In this document: piece after piece, positions 22,620 to 33,968 of the stretch
Layout of the letters: every line of letters starts with the position of its first letter
How positions within the stretch are numbered: position 1 is the stretch's first letter
Source: Harmothoe impar
Lineage: Eukaryota > Annelida > Polychaeta > Phyllodocida > Polynoidae
Assembly: GCA_947462335.1 (NCBI GenBank)
Contig: OX381710.1
Span: 24,955,772 to 25,019,771, forward strand
DNA: 64,000 nt
Reading direction: 5' to 3'
The notes under the pieces: model-generated
Database searches by the model: none
What the model was told of the DNA's origin: nothing
Seen by the model: only the letters and a program-made list of their open reading frames with translations
Made by a program: the position numbers and the translations under genes

Positions 22620-22954
22620 AGGCAATACTTGTACAGCAGTAGTTGAGGTAGCAGGGTGGGGCTGGTACAGGAGGAGGGCAGTGGCCTGAGGACGGGCAGG
22701 AGGAGGACGGGCTGGGTGGTCCATGTATAATGCACGTGTGACACACCGGGCTGGGTGAGGTGTAGGTATCCGGCGGCAGGTTTCTGGTTTCCATATTTAA
22801 TCAATTACTCCGTGTGAGGAGTAGGGGTGGGTATTGGGCCTCCTCCTCCTCCTGTAGGTATCATTGATCCTCCTCCTCCTCCCCCTCCTGCTTCTTCTAC
22901 CTGCTGTTTTTATCTGCTCCTCTCTTTAATCTGCTTCACATATTCCCCTGCCAG

Positions 22955-23029
22955 AAGCGGTTCTCTTAGATTTATCCTTTCTGAAGGTCTGCCTCATCGT
23001 CCTTCAGTTTTCACTTCTGTTCCGTTCAT
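22955..23029 (+). CDS. Candidate 75-nt internal exon
   Basis: A long pyrimidine-rich tract ends CATATTCCCCTGCCAG at 22954 and a consensus donor GTAAGTAT starts at 23030. The 75-nt segment is a multiple of three. Two frames are open; the one in phase 1 reads SGSLRFILSEGLPHRPS and on. No family is recognised. The upstream CCTCCTCCT repeat could create a false acceptor. It may be an exon of a gene or noncoding RNA on the plus strand. Confidence 0.28.
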
Positions 23030-23039
23030 GTAAGTATCT

Positions 23040-23580
23040 ATGAGCATTATTCCCATACAGATGTTGGTGTGGGTGACAGCTCCGTCATGAACGAGGGGAC
23101 AAAACAAGCGGAATGTATTTAATTTCAACGTTCCCACTCACTGGAGGAAGCCATGTGAGAATGCTTGTATGCAACCTCATACACTATGCCACTTATGAAT
23201 AAACAGTGACTCTGTTGGCTATTTTATGATTTAAAACCACCATGAGTCGTCTATAGACCTATGATATACGATATCTAGCAAAAGGGAGGACATTGCGGAA
23301 AGAGGGGATGGCGTTAACCAGGGATGTCCCCTAGATTGAGATTGTGGCACTCTCTTCCCCTGTGTCCATGCAGGGTATGCAGTGGTCACCAGGGGGTGAC
23401 CAAGGCCCCAGCTACCCCCTGGAGTCATCCCCTTTCTGCCCCACCCTTCCCCAGTGACCCCTCAGATCACCCCCGATGGTCACACAGCATTACTTAATAC
23501 TACATCACATCAGTTAGGGAACACACACCATTTACATCGCTGACAGGCAAAGGACTGTTAAGTTGGCAAGATGCCCCTGA
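23040..23580. other. Unique stretch, no gene seen
   Basis: Includes GGTCACCAGGGGGTGACC at 23385-23402, a near palindrome with partial CTCF similarity. No ORF of note. Confidence 0.35.
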
Positions 23581-23589
23581 ATCAGCCAG

Positions 23590-24031
23590 TTAAGGTCACT
23601 GTGAGCTTGTGTTGTAGTAATCCATGAATGCAGTCCTAGTGAGTGAATCGCTATATTGCTATGAAAATGCATCGTGTAGAACCGAATGGTTGCTATAATG
23701 CACCAATTTGCAATGAAGCACGGGGGGGGGGGGGCGGGGGGTTACACACCTGGGCTTTGATTCATCCTGATATGACTTCTGAAACCAGTCTCAATGGTCC
23801 TTTGCATGACTTTGTGCATTGTGTGGATTTGTCAAGTAAAACATGCCATGTGGAATAGCTGTACTTGCCTTTTAGTACTTCATCATTTAAAACAAGCATG
23901 CCGATCCTACACAGGATTGATACACTATCGAAGGCTTTAAGCATGACACACCAATGTGGCGCGGTCAGTTGCTCACCGGCACTACGATGAGCGACTCTTT
24001 ATGAAGACATCATGTCGTCCTTAAAGGGTTA
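23590..24031. mobile_element. TTAA-family MITE, split by insertion
   Basis: The right part is clear: AAGCATGCCGATCCTAC at 23894 through GTCGTCCTTAAAGGGTTA at 24014-24031. Left-type words (CATGAATGCAGTCCTAGTGAG, ATAATGCACCAATTTGC) lie at 23622-23715, separated by poly-G and unrelated DNA. This may be one interrupted copy or two fragments. Confidence 0.5.
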
Positions 24032-24239
24032 TCCACAATATCAGCGGAGTTATTTAGTGTGTGGAATCCTACATGGCGATCAGGATTAGAGAGTGTACAC
24101 AGGGTAATGAGGAGGGGGAAGATTGTGTATGGAGAGTGTCCTGGGATGGCTGTAGTGGGGAGTGCTCAGGGACGTGTTGGCTGAGAGGCTGACGTTGTGT
24201 GTTTACATGATGAACCCGCGCTACACAGCCTGGTACAGG

Positions 24240-24423
24240 ACAGTGGGGGATGCAGAGAGACAGGAGGACAGAGGGGAGGGGGAGAGGGAGAGAGGGGAAG
24301 GGGTAGAAACAGAAAGCCAGAGAGATAGAGAGAGGAGGGAGGGATAGAGGGAGACAGAAAGAGGGGGGAATCGAAAAGGAGTCAGAGCATGAGAGAAAAG
24401 GAGATCCAGAGAGAAAGGCAGAG

Positions 24424-24454
<31 letters not shown>

Positions 24455-24530
24455 TGGCGAGACAAAGAGACAACAATAGAGAGAGACAGAGAAGTAGAAT
24501 GACAGATAGACAGAGATAGAGAGGACGAGG
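24240..24530 (+). repeat. GA-rich simple repeat
   Basis: Purine-only runs of GAGAGA, GACAGA and AGAGGGAG, including a clean (GA)n near 24427-24453. The 173-aa minus ORF (24069-24590), rich in Leu and Ser, is a product of this composition. Confidence 0.85.
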
Positions 24531-24769
24531 GAGGACGTCCACTTTCATTACCTGGTCTATGTGGTGAGAAGATGAATCACATTGCGCCATCCAGCCTCTT
24601 ACTTAGAAGTGAAAAATGATGGCGGGAGGGGAAAGGGAAACTTTTTGATGTTGGAGCAAAGTGCAGGAGGGAGTGGCAGGAGGGGTTGGGCCGGGGTGAT
24701 GCTCCGGAGGCAACATGTGCCCTCACACACTTTTGTTTTTCTGGGAACGCGCCATCCGGTGAAAAATTC

Positions 24770-24910
24770 ATGAATAAAAAGATGTCGCTGGCCTTTTGTC
24801 GCCCGCAGGAATTAAGCCACTTTGTCTCGCCCGCACACACGGCCGACACGGTCACTGATTGGTCGGATTCTGTTAGCGGACGCCAACAAAACATGGCCGC
24901 TACATCCGGG
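24770..24910. promoter_or_regulatory. CCAAT/YY1 promoter-like block
   Basis: ATTGG (CCAAT box) lies at 24858-24862 and AACATGGCCGC, a YY1-like site, at 24890-24900. CpG-rich DNA surrounds them, and GTGCGCATGCTCA (NRF1-like) lies near 24938. The plus ORF 24686-25084 crosses it but changes to C/T-rich DNA without domain character. Confidence 0.35.
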
Positions 24911-25224
24911 CACTCTGCAGTGGCAGGAAACAGCTCGTGCGCATGCTCACTCCTCCCTCCCGCCCCTCCCTTGCTGTTCAGATCGAGAAGGACTCCAGCC
25001 GTTCCCTTCCCTCCGTGGTCCTTCCTCAGCCACTGCTTGACTGCGTTTTACTTGGCCCCGGTTCTATTTTGTACTAAGTGGTAGTCTGCCTGGCTTTGTC
25101 CCCCTCCCCCTCCCCTACCGACCAACCCATGCCCCTGACGACCACGACCACCGCTGCTGAGAGCGTCCTGCCCGCCTCAACAGCTGTCCCCGATAATCAG
25201 CCTCCAAATGATGATTTTAGGCTG

Positions 25225-25400
25225 GATTGATCCCTAAAAGCCTGCCCGGCGTCCCCTGGTGTACCGGAAACTGCGCGCGCATTGTCCGCCAATTAGCATG
25301 AAGGAAGTGCTCAACGCGCATGCGCCACATTAGCCGCAGCCATTGTGTGGCAATTTGTTCCGAGCTGATAATTATAAAACAATAAGTCGTGTTGGGTGTT
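25225..25400. promoter_or_regulatory. NRF1-containing CpG-rich block
   Basis: CGCGCATGCGCC at 25315-25326 follows ACCGGAAACTGCGCGCGC and CCAATTAGC, with GCAGCCATTGTG to its right. ETS-, CCAAT- and YY1-like words group within about 100 bp. A long G run (25426-25437) bounds it. No exon was placed. Confidence 0.4.
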
Positions 25401-25444
25401 TGGTGGTGATGGTGATGCTTGGTTGGGGGGGGGGGGGGTCATGG

Positions 25445-25985
25445 TCGTGTTGTACTCCAGCCCTACTTCTATTAGAAACAATCCCACCACTAAAGTGCTA
25501 TTATTGTTATGAGTTTTAGTCCATGTGAATCATATCCAACCGCCAGTACCACACCCAGCCCACAAAAACTATTAAGCCCTGCCACAGACCATTTGACGCA
25601 TGTTCACACACTTGACAGCAGTTGGGTTAATACGATTGGCAGTGACTGCAGTATTTGTTTGCTTGTTGTGTATATCTATTACTTCTTTATGAACATTGAA
25701 ACTAGCACAAGCTCTATAAAAATGTTTGTGAATTATGATCATGACAATAATGCATGTTAGCATCTTTGCATTTCGAACTCCTATTACAAGTAGCTTACAT
25801 TTAATATCAATATTACAACAGAATTAACTTTATAATATGTATGTAATAACTAATAACATTGATTAATGAAAATGTACTTTGGAGTCATTTTGACATTCTA
25901 AGAACCCCATAGCAGTATACATAGACCTGTGCACTGACACCGGCCTCACAGCAGCATCTAGCACTGATTATAGCAGCATGTGATA
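25445..25985. other. AT-rich stretch, no gene seen
   Basis: ORFs on both strands (25509-25760 and 25572-25763) overlap almost fully, a sign of chance. Nothing else is supported. Confidence 0.4.
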
Positions 25986-25990
25986 CATTG

Positions 25991-26221
25991 TTAACCATTT
26001 ACGGGCCGCATGATGTTTTGATGCATTTCGTCTGTATGGTGCATGGATGCAGCTCAGACGAGTAAAACGTCTGGTATAGTCACAGGAGTTGGCATGATGC
26101 ACAAACTAAATGCTAGCTACATACTCACTGATGCTGCATCATTGTGATGAGTAAATAGTTGGCATCGGGGCGACAAATGAAGATGATACCTTCAGGCATC
26201 ATGGTATCCTTAGAGGGTTAA
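25991..26221. mobile_element. TTAA-family MITE, complete with TTAA flanks
   Basis: TTAA at 25991-25994 and 26218-26221 bracket CCATTTACGGGCCGCATGATG...CCTTAGAGGG. The body holds GTTGGCATGATGCAC and GCTGCATCATTGTGATGAG. Length and flanks define the family limits. Confidence 0.8.
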
Positions 26222-27765
26222 TGGTCATCCAGTATTAACTGCCATTTTGTCCTCCATACAAACCCTATCAGCTCTCTCCATAGGGACCCATCCCCTCACC
26301 CTCATTAATATACATGGTACCCGCCGGCCCCCTGGTCAATCATTGAGCTCTACTGATACAATTTACATGATTGTAACACTTCTGAAAAACAAATTATCTC
26401 GATGGATGTGCTCCATAATTTGTGGCTATGGCTGTAGGGATGGACTAAATAGACTTAGCTCCTAACAAGGTTGTCGTGAAATATGTCTGGTTTTATAGGA
26501 GGGGTGAAGGGAGAAATATGTATCGGTTCATTGGTTAGGAATGGTGTATATTATGTATACCAGGACACCAGAGATATAGACGCACTGTATGTAGGGTGGT
26601 GGTATAGAGAGACAGAGGAATAGCAGGAGGGGGAAGTCGAGTAAAATAAAGGTCAGAGGGATGGGAGGGATGAGAAAGAGAGGGAGACATAGATGGGAAG
26701 GACAGCTCCAGCAAGATAAGGAGAAGGATCAATAGACTGCTTGCTACGTATGGAGACATTTCCATTTAGCAGGAGGGGGAGATGATACGATCACACATAC
26801 AATATGTGAAAGGGGTAGCATCGTAAATGAATAAGTGGACTATCTAGAACTGGAGTAGTGCAATACTAGTATATAAATAGCATCGACCTCTGAATGAATT
26901 CAAGGTTGTGCCAGATGATGATATGAATAATTCTTTAAGAGTAGATTTGGTGTATAATATATAGCGGCATCACCGTGTAATTGATATACATAGGATATGG
27001 GCGTGGGTGTCCTACAATGGCTGCTGTAAATATAACATTACCTATACCCATAACCTACATATAGTTTAACCACATGCAGACAGTATAAAATGTGATGAAC
27101 TGCGGCAATATTGAAGATAGAATGTGCTTACGATGTAGTACGGTTCATATTGTGCCACACTAAAGATAACAACTAGGCCTATACCAAACCATTCTTGCTT
27201 AATTGAGACAACCGATTACATAGTTGACGTGGGAATGGACATGTTTCAAAACTTTAAGGCATTCTGAGATTTCAGTCCATATATATAAATGTATGTGCCT
27301 ACATATACCTGTATACCAGAACATACATGATACCTATGCCAACCTATATACCACCTACACAGTCCCTAGCACCTGCAGTACAGCAGAGGGGTGTGGCTGT
27401 GTGGGACCCGGTGCAGCAGGCAGACAGGTGACAAAATGGTTGCCAGGTGATTTAACAATCAATATTAGAGAGCGGCCTCACATCTACCTGCAGGACACTG
27501 CCTCCAACAACCCCACCCCACCTACCATCACCACGCAGGTTGGGAAATATTCCCTTCTTAATTATAGCAAATTAATGTGATGTTGCTTAAGGATGCGTGA
27601 AGCGGATCCAGGATTTTGAAAATGGGAGGGCCGCTATTGCGGAAATCTCTCCCTCTCCACTTTTTCTGGCAAAATTTAAAATAGAAAAAAACGTAAACAC
27701 AACACAGAGAGTGAAGAGGTAGCAGAGTGTCCAAATCCATACTCACCTCCCCCATCCCAAACACA
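26222..27765. other. Unique stretch, no gene seen
   Basis: AT-rich DNA with a GA-rich patch near 26605-26720. The 118-aa plus ORF at 27224-27580 has no domain, start context or splice support. Confidence 0.4.
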
Positions 27766-27767
27766 GT

Positions 27768-27954
27768 TTAACCCTTTAAGGGACACTTCATGCTTTTATG
27801 TACCACACTCATAGTTGCCATGATTATCGAATGCAGCTTTGGTGAATAACTCGCCAGTGCATCCTGACCCTCTATGGTTGACACACTCTCAAAATATAGG
27901 CACAGTGTACACACTCACCATGAGCAATATGCGGCTCTTAAATCAAAGGGTTAA
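27768..27954. mobile_element. TTAA-family MITE, complete with TTAA flanks
   Basis: TTAA at 27768-27771 followed by CCCTTTAAGGGACACTTCATG; right end CGGCTCTTAAATCAAAGGG then TTAA at 27951-27954. Slightly shortened inside. Confidence 0.8.
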
Positions 27955-28560
27955 CATCAATCCCTCCCCAAAGCATCTTTACATCTGTAGGCCTCATCAA
28001 AAGCATGTAGGGTGAAATAGGGCAGCAGGGGCGACACAAAAAGGAACAGGACATTAATTTTGTATCATCATCTGGCTCTTTTTTTCTGCTAGGCTTCCTC
28101 CGACACCCCTGCACCACTGTTCTCTCCTTCCCACCGATATCGTATGGCTGCCACGCCTGGATGACTCTCTACTGGCCTTGTCTGGATCCAGTATTGACAG
28201 CATTGACGCCCCCTGTGTCTGTCCTTGTGTTGGGGTATGGGCAATGTGGACGGGGCGAGGGGCGCACGTCTTCCTAAGGAAGTCAGTGAAGCAGAGACAT
28301 GTCTGAAGGTATTGAGGGTTATTGCCGCCCCCCCTCCCACCCACCCACGTCCTGCCTTCTCTCACCTGCCACTTTCCCCCACCACTGTGTACCGTTATAC
28401 ACCTGTCCGCCTTGCCTGTACCCTCTCCAGGTGCTGCCTGGAAGTGGGCGGTGTGTAGGGTGTGTGTCAGGGGTGTAGGGGTGTCCAGCAAGGTGTTGAG
28501 TTACCTGCCTTACTATTAGGGCGACTTCACGGCCCATTAGACATTCCCTACACCCTCCCC
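27955..28560. other. C/T-rich stretch with overlapping ORFs
   Basis: Four overlapping ORFs on both strands (28054-28491 and others) come from GC content and lack domains. Nothing else is supported. Confidence 0.35.
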
Positions 28561-29160
28561 CCGTGCCTGTGTCACCCCCCCCCCCCCAAACTACCCCGCT
28601 GTCAGCCGTGTGCTGGCACCTCACCAATTTACCAATAAAGCCGGCGGCCTTTGTTCTAAGCCTGCATGTTGGACACGGGGTGCAGCCTGTGTGACAACAG
28701 GTTAATGGCCGTGGTGGTGGGAGGGGGCAGGGGCTGGGGGGCAGCGGACAAGTAGAGACAGGGGGTGAGAGACAGGGAGAGGGATAGCGACAAGAGGGGG
28801 AGAGATGGAAAGAGAGAGAGAGGCGGGGGGGGGGGGGTAACATGACCATGATAGTACAGATGTATCACACATGATATGTGAACGAGAGAATGTAAGGGGA
28901 GCTAAATAGAAAACAGGGAGATGGTTCGGTTTTTGGGATTCTTGGGGGGAGAAGGCAGGATGATAGGAGAGATGTGTATATCTATGTAAGACTTGATGAC
29001 AGAGACTGAGGAGAAAACTTGAGAGAGACAAGGACACTGGCAGTGGCAAACAGATAGACAGAGACAGGGAGACGGAGAGTTGACTAAAGGGTTAACATGG
29101 AAAGGAGTGGACGGGGGAGGGGGTGGGTAGGTGGGGGGGGGGGGGGGTGAGGTTGAATCA
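28561..29160. repeat. Poly-C/G runs and GA-rich simple repeat
   Basis: C run at about 28566-28576, GAGA-rich at 28735-28830 and 29000-29085, and G runs at 28826-28837 and 29132-29147. The long minus-strand Ser/Leu/Pro ORFs follow from this composition. Confidence 0.75.
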
Positions 29161-29980
29161 TGGCCGACCCCCCGGTGACACTAAAAGACAAGCACCCACT
29201 TAGGGGCGGCTTATTGGGCTGCGGTCACAATATGGTCACAGTATGGTGACGGGGTGCCGACGTGCGGGGCAGGCCTTACAATGCCACCATGGTCCTGTGT
29301 CAATATGTGTCAATATGCCTGTGCCGCAATATGGATATGTGCCTCCAGCATGGGGGCATGGGGACTAGTACACTGACAATGCATATAACATTGTGCTACA
29401 AATGGGCATATAGAGAAAATGTAATATTGTACTTGTATTTCATAATTTTCCCATTTGTAATCCTAAATAAAAGGCCCATAAGAAAATTGGGAGATGTCAT
29501 GTCTCCGATATGAAAAGAGGGAGAGGGACATCTTCAAATTTAGGCAACTTGAATGGCAGGTGCTATATAAATATCAAACAGTTTTGAGGGAGCAGTGTAT
29601 TAGCTATGAGTAGTATATACAAATGGACATCGGGGACACGTCTTGGATGTAAGTAGTACATGCAAAGTGGCGACATGTAAGGCGTCGTACTCTAGGTATC
29701 AAACAGATGAATAAGCAGCCTTCAGAGAAGTTACCGCATCATTTATTCATGCCCACTACAAGAAAACCAAATTGAAAAAAACACACTTGATAAAGACGCG
29801 TGTTATATCTGATGAATAAACTGATGAATAAAAAGATATATTGTGCCTGTGAACTATCCAATAGGACGGTTGACACATCGTATATCTCGTGTATCTGAAC
29901 AGGTATATATACGCCTCTGAGACATGAGGCTACATGTGTACCCACCACCCCGTCCTACCCCACAATACCCATCTCTCCCA
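29161..29980. other. Unique stretch, no gene seen
   Basis: Carries diverged GAGTAGTATATAC and GTAAGTAGTACATGC words at 29607-29665, the dispersed minisatellite motif without tandem expansion. No gene. Confidence 0.4.
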
Positions 29981-29984
29981 AGAA

Positions 29985-30430
29985 CCACCAGGAGAGTGTG
30001 GCCGTCCTCCTCCCCCGGGCGCCGCCCACATCCCCGGTCGCCCTTCCTCCAGCGGGCCCCGGGAGCCGCGTCCTCCAGGCGGGCGGGCGGCGGTCTCCGG
30101 GGACGGAGGGACCCAGGGAGGCGGGCGTCACGGCAAAGTGGCGGCGACAGGCGCCATCCCGGCCCGGCCTCCTCCCGGCTGCGGCCTCCTCCTGGGCACC
30201 CAGCCTCCGCTCCCGGGGGCTGTTTTAATTGTCAAGTGCAAACGTGTAGTTAAGGCGATTAGCGCGTCCGACAGCCGTATAGGCGGGCATAATTAACGAG
30301 GAGGGACGCTGCTAATTCTATCAGGTGCTGGTCGTCGTTGGGCGCCGCCTACAAGTGGCGCTGACAGGCGCAGACGACAGTTGTACGGACAGACGCAGGG
30401 CGGACAATAAGCGCGCCAAACTTGTACAGC
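29985..30430. promoter_or_regulatory. CpG island and adjoining candidate CNE
   Basis: 29985-30225 is extremely GC/CpG-rich, opening all frames. 30225-30300 switches to TTTTAATTGTCAAGTG (TCAAGTG, NK2-type, 30232-30238), GGCGATTAGCGCG and CATAATTAACGAG. The switch from CpG island to homeodomain-type words suggests a developmental promoter or enhancer. No exon was identified, and the three overlapping ORFs are rejected. Confidence 0.4.
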
Positions 30431-30560
30431 CACCTGCAACTAGCAACTCTACCATAACTCCCGCAGATATACACGCAGAGGGCCGCACGATTCTGTAATC
30501 ACTGGTAACTCGCTAAGCTGGGATCTTCCACCCTCCGGGGTTCATGGCAGAGGATAACTC

Positions 30561-30752
30561 CCATTGCCCTCTACTACTTACAACATGTATGTTACTTACA
30601 GCCATTTCCCTCTACTACTTACAACCTGTATGTTACTTACAACCATTGTCCTCTACTACTCACAACATGTATGTTACTTACAGCCATTCCCCTGTACTAC
30701 TTACAACCTGTATGTTACTTACAGCCATTCCCCTATACTACTTACAACCTCG
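30561..30752 (+). repeat. 41-bp tandem repeat, 4.7 units
   Basis: Units start at 30561, 30602, 30643, 30684 and 30725, each CCATT(G/T/C)CCCT... with ACTACTTACAAC and GTATGTTACTTACAG. High identity suggests recent expansion. Each unit has minus-strand donor-like GTAAGTAA words that are not functional evidence. Confidence 0.95.
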
Positions 30753-30822
30753 ATGGCAGTTCACACGCTAAGTTTCATGCTAGGTTGTGTGTTCTCTTAC
30801 TCAAAGTTACTGGACCACTAAT

Positions 30823-30925
30823 AGGTCGCACAGCACTTTGATGCGCGATGCCCTTTGTTGTCATGTCGCATGATGTATCCTCATGCAATATGTCGACCCT
30901 TAAGAGCTTGACACACTCTCGAAAT
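30823..30925. mobile_element. TTAA-family MITE, left half
   Basis: GCACAGCACTTTGATGCGCG, GTTGTCATGTCGCATGATG and CTTGACACACTCTCG match the left half. The right end is lost next to a poly-pyrimidine region. Confidence 0.55.
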
Positions 30926-31084
30926 GAATGACAGATCGTGGAGGAGTCAGAATTATGTGATCGCACATCAAGGCCCTTAGAATTCTCTGTTTCCAGACTT
31001 CTGGGGCGATTATCTGAGGGACAATCTGTCGGCAGTGAACTTGGACATTGCATGAGTTTCGCTCCTTTCTACTCCCCCCTTTCC

Positions 31085-31215
31085 CTCCTAGCCCCCCCCC
31101 TTCTATATCTGTCTCTGTCTGTCTGTTCGTCGCTATCTGTCTGTCTGCCTCTCTCTCTCTCGCCAAGTCTGTCTCCTGTCTCCGTCTCTGTCTCTGTCTT
31201 TCTCTCTGCCCCCTT
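31085..31215 (+). repeat. (CTGT/CTCT)n simple repeat
   Basis: GTCTGTCTGTTCGTC and CTGTCTCTGTCTTTCTC words produce Ser/Leu/Val-rich ORFs in three frames. Not coding. Confidence 0.8.
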
Positions 31216-31390
31216 GGTAGCGTCTCCCCTAACCCAAATACTCCCTTCTCTCAATACAAAGTTGAGGGATTATGCTGTGCCGGGTTTTATCTGGGGTCCG
31301 GAAGTTAACAGCCCACAGCCCCTGGTGGATGGACCCTAATCCCCCTGGTGGCGGAACTCTGAATACTCTGAAGACCCTGCCCACTCTTTC

Positions 31391-31498
31391 ACCCTTTAAG
31401 GGCACGCAGTGCCTTAATCCCATTTGACTTTTCATTGGTGCATCGCATCGACAAGTGCACATCAAACTTCAGCCATCATTCGGTCCTTAAAGGGTTAA
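31391..31498. mobile_element. TTAA-family MITE, short internally deleted form
   Basis: Both ends are intact (ACCCTTTAAGGGCACGCAGTG and TCCTTAAAGGG plus TTAA at 31495-31498) but only about 108 bp long, a deletion derivative of the 225-bp form. Confidence 0.75.
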
Positions 31499-31593
31499 CG
31501 TCTTCGGTATCGCCACTGCGAAAATCTATGAGAGTTGATTTTGTTTTGTATAATGTTTCTGCATATCAACATATATAAAAAGACATATATTAC

Positions 31594-31816
31594 CAACCCT
31601 TTTAGGACGACATGGTGTACCAAACCAGAGCCCGTGAGTAACTCGCCAATGTTGCATTTGTTGTGGACCTTTCGGTAATGCATCCACGCCATGGGGTTGG
31701 TGTGATGTATGAATGGAGCGCTGTCGAGTAACTTACGGGTGCTGCATTGACGCATCAAAAAGAGGTGACAAATGCGCATGGCTACTTAAAGAACCATGCT
31801 GCCTTTTAGGGTTAAA
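31594..31816. mobile_element. TTAA-family MITE
   Basis: AACCCTTTTAGGACGACATGG at the left, GGTGTGATGTATGAATGG inside, and GCTGCCTTTTAGGGTTAA at the right. It lies 95 bp from the preceding short copy. Confidence 0.7.
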
Positions 31817-31842
31817 TAGAAAACACAGGAGGGGCATGGACG

Positions 31843-31865
31843 CCATACAATAACTTATTGTATGG
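31843..31865. repeat. 23-bp palindrome
   Basis: CCATACAATAA and TTATTGTATGG are separated by one base. The role is unknown; it sits between a MITE and the candidate exon at 31.9 kb. Confidence 0.6.
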
Positions 31866-31883
31866 GAATACTGATGACTCCAA

Positions 31884-31982
31884 TTATTGCAAATGTTTTC
31901 TATCATGAAGGGTATAGCAGTCGTTTCCTCCTGGTGTTAAATTTAACTCTAAACTATTTTGGTGGTGGTCAGTCTGAGAGAG
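31884..31982 (-). CDS. Weak candidate last exon (33 codons)
   Basis: On the minus strand, ACTTTCCTTTTTCTACAG precedes 31982. The next frame reads LSQTDHHQNS... to ...LHDRKHLQ and stops at 31884-31886. It would be in phase with the 38-nt candidate exon at 38.25 kb. No family is recognised and no poly(A) signal is evident close by. Chance is quite possible. Confidence 0.17.
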   Translation of the reverse strand, partial: LSQTDHHQNSLELNLTPGGNDCYTLHDRKHLQ

Positions 31983-31989
31983 CTGTAGA

Positions 31990-32650
31990 AAAAGGAAAGT
32001 TGCCTCCAAGGGCTAGGATTGATCCGATTTAGATTTAGAGGGTGTTCTCTGCGGATAACTTCTCATTTTAACTTGCAACTTGGAACCTGAACAACAAAGG
32101 AATATGGGTACAGTACAGACAGACAGACATAATCAAAAGTCTGCTGGTACATATCAGGCCACAAAAGCGTTTTGTATTAATTTCAAGCATCTAAACCCAC
32201 CCCACAGCAACTGGAATAAGTGCGTTATAACTATGTATTACATCATGTGCACGTCTATTATTAGGTTGGCATGCCATATATATTGAACATCGGAGCTCTT
32301 CATGAAGACAGATAGCGTTTATACACGGTAACACTCTCAAATCCTGTAACAAAGCTAGATGAACACAACCTCAATAGTTGCCGTCACAATATTATCCCTG
32401 GCACACAACCCTGAACAATGGCTGTAAAATAGCAGTTCCTAGCTTTGTCTCCTACATCAATTGAGTCTATTTGCCACTGAAGGTGTCACATAAACCCCTC
32501 AGTAAATATTCATCAACCCATTGCTGTGATGTTTAAATCTACACCGCACGACAGATAGGAGGCCCACCTAGACCGTCATGCTACCAATACAAGGGTTTCC
32601 ATATGAGCATATTTGTGGGTGTTCTGTGTGTTGTTCTTTGCAATAGGTAC
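31990..32650. other. Unique stretch, no gene seen
   Basis: AT-rich unique DNA without ORF or repeat structure. Confidence 0.4.
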
Positions 32651-32659
32651 TACTGCTTT

Positions 32660-32890
32660 CTGTGTGTACTGCCTTGTTTATTGCTCTACATGTTGCTTTA
32701 GGAAGTTTCTACTGTATAACTATTTATGTTGCTCTGCGTACTACCCTTAGCACCTTATGTGGACTGCCCTGTACGCTGTTCTGTGAGCTTTTTTATGATC
32801 TGCTCTGTGAGCCACAGAATGAGCTACTCTGTGATCTACATTAAGAGTTGCTCTGTGAGCCACTCTGTATCCTCTCTGTGAGATGCCGAG
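32660..32890 (+). repeat. Degenerate GCTCTGTGAGC repeats
   Basis: TGCTCTGTGAGCC, GTTCTGTGAGC and similar words repeat loosely. Same theme as 13.96-14.15 and 33.37-33.54 kb. Confidence 0.6.
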
Positions 32891-33147
32891 CCCTGAACCT
32901 GTGTGTGCATCTTAAGTAGGTCAGACTTGACAAACATTGGGTCCTGATACATAAGTGATGAAAGTGCGGGGTACCCGGCCTCGCCTGTGTCCCCAGCCCT
33001 GCATACTGTGCCACTATAGACAGGCCTCCAGAATAAACTAACCTACAAAACACCAACACGGTCTATACGGAAAGGGAGTAGAGAATAGAGCACATGAGCT
33101 TGGGTTGTGTCTAATTAGAGAGTACGGTATGTTGTCAAATGACCGCT

Positions 33148-33262
33148 TAGGGAGCGATAGGAGCTTTGATGTGCTATGCCCTTCGATGTCAACATGCGGA
33201 AATATATGCTGTATTCATGCACTTCGGCGTTAATACATCCACAATGGGTCGGCATGATGTAG
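33148..33262. mobile_element. TTAA-family MITE, left half
   Basis: GCTTTGATGTGCTATGCCC, GTCAACATGCGG, CTGTATTCATGCA and GGGTCGGCATGATG are in family order; the right half is missing. Confidence 0.55.
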
Positions 33263-33369
33263 GTCAACCCATACAGACCTGGCGAAGGTATTTTCTGTTT
33301 AGCCCAGACTCCGTTACATATTTTAAGGGCGTGTTACTATCTAGAGTCACAGCTCACAGGTTTGTTGTT

Positions 33370-33540
33370 GTGTGATCTTCCCTGTGAGTTACCACCTGAG
33401 TTGCTGTGTGTGTCCCTGTGTGAGTTGCTTTGTAAGCTGCTCCATGAGTTATCATCAAGCCCTGCCAGGTGCCCCCTGTGCTGCCTTGTGAATTACTATG
33501 CTAGTTTCCCTGTGAGCTGTTCTGTGAGTTTCTCCGTATT
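33370..33540 (+). repeat. Degenerate CTGTGAGTTGCT repeats
   Basis: CCCTGTGAGTTACC, GTGTGAGTTGCTTTG and GAGCTGTTCTGTGAG words repeat loosely. The 62-aa leucine/cysteine-rich ORF here follows from the repeat. Confidence 0.6.
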
Positions 33541-33968
33541 ACAGCGATAATCAACTCAGACCTTCTGATTGTCTTTACAGGATATTTACCTTGATATCTC
33601 TCTTATTCAATTACTTCCCCCAATAATTACCCCCTCCCCCTGCCTCCCCCACTGCAGCACTGCCACCTACTGAGAGAGCTACTTGAGTGTAGTTAGGTTG
33701 GCGCTAAGTAGGTGCTAATCCCGTGTAACTGTGTAATCACAGTTGACACTGGCGGCTCCCACTGTGCTGGGGCCAGTTGTCTGCTAATCACATTAAGTGT
33801 CTGTGTGTATCACGTGACTGTAGGAGCAGGAGGAGACTTAATGATCTCAGCTCAGCCCTGCCAGGTAGGGTTATGCAGATCCAGGGTAATTAGAACCACT
33901 CTAGGCACAGCCCGGAGCAACAGTCAAACCTAAGCCTTTAATGTGTGAGGTGTCGGGTTCCTTATAGT

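Noticed and set aside
24069..24590. 173-aa Leu/Ser-rich ORF resembling a membrane protein
   Set aside because: Produced by a GAGA/GACAGA simple repeat on the opposite strand.
30544..30821. Repeat ORFs and donor-like GTAAGTAA series
   Set aside because: Explained by a 41-bp tandem repeat.
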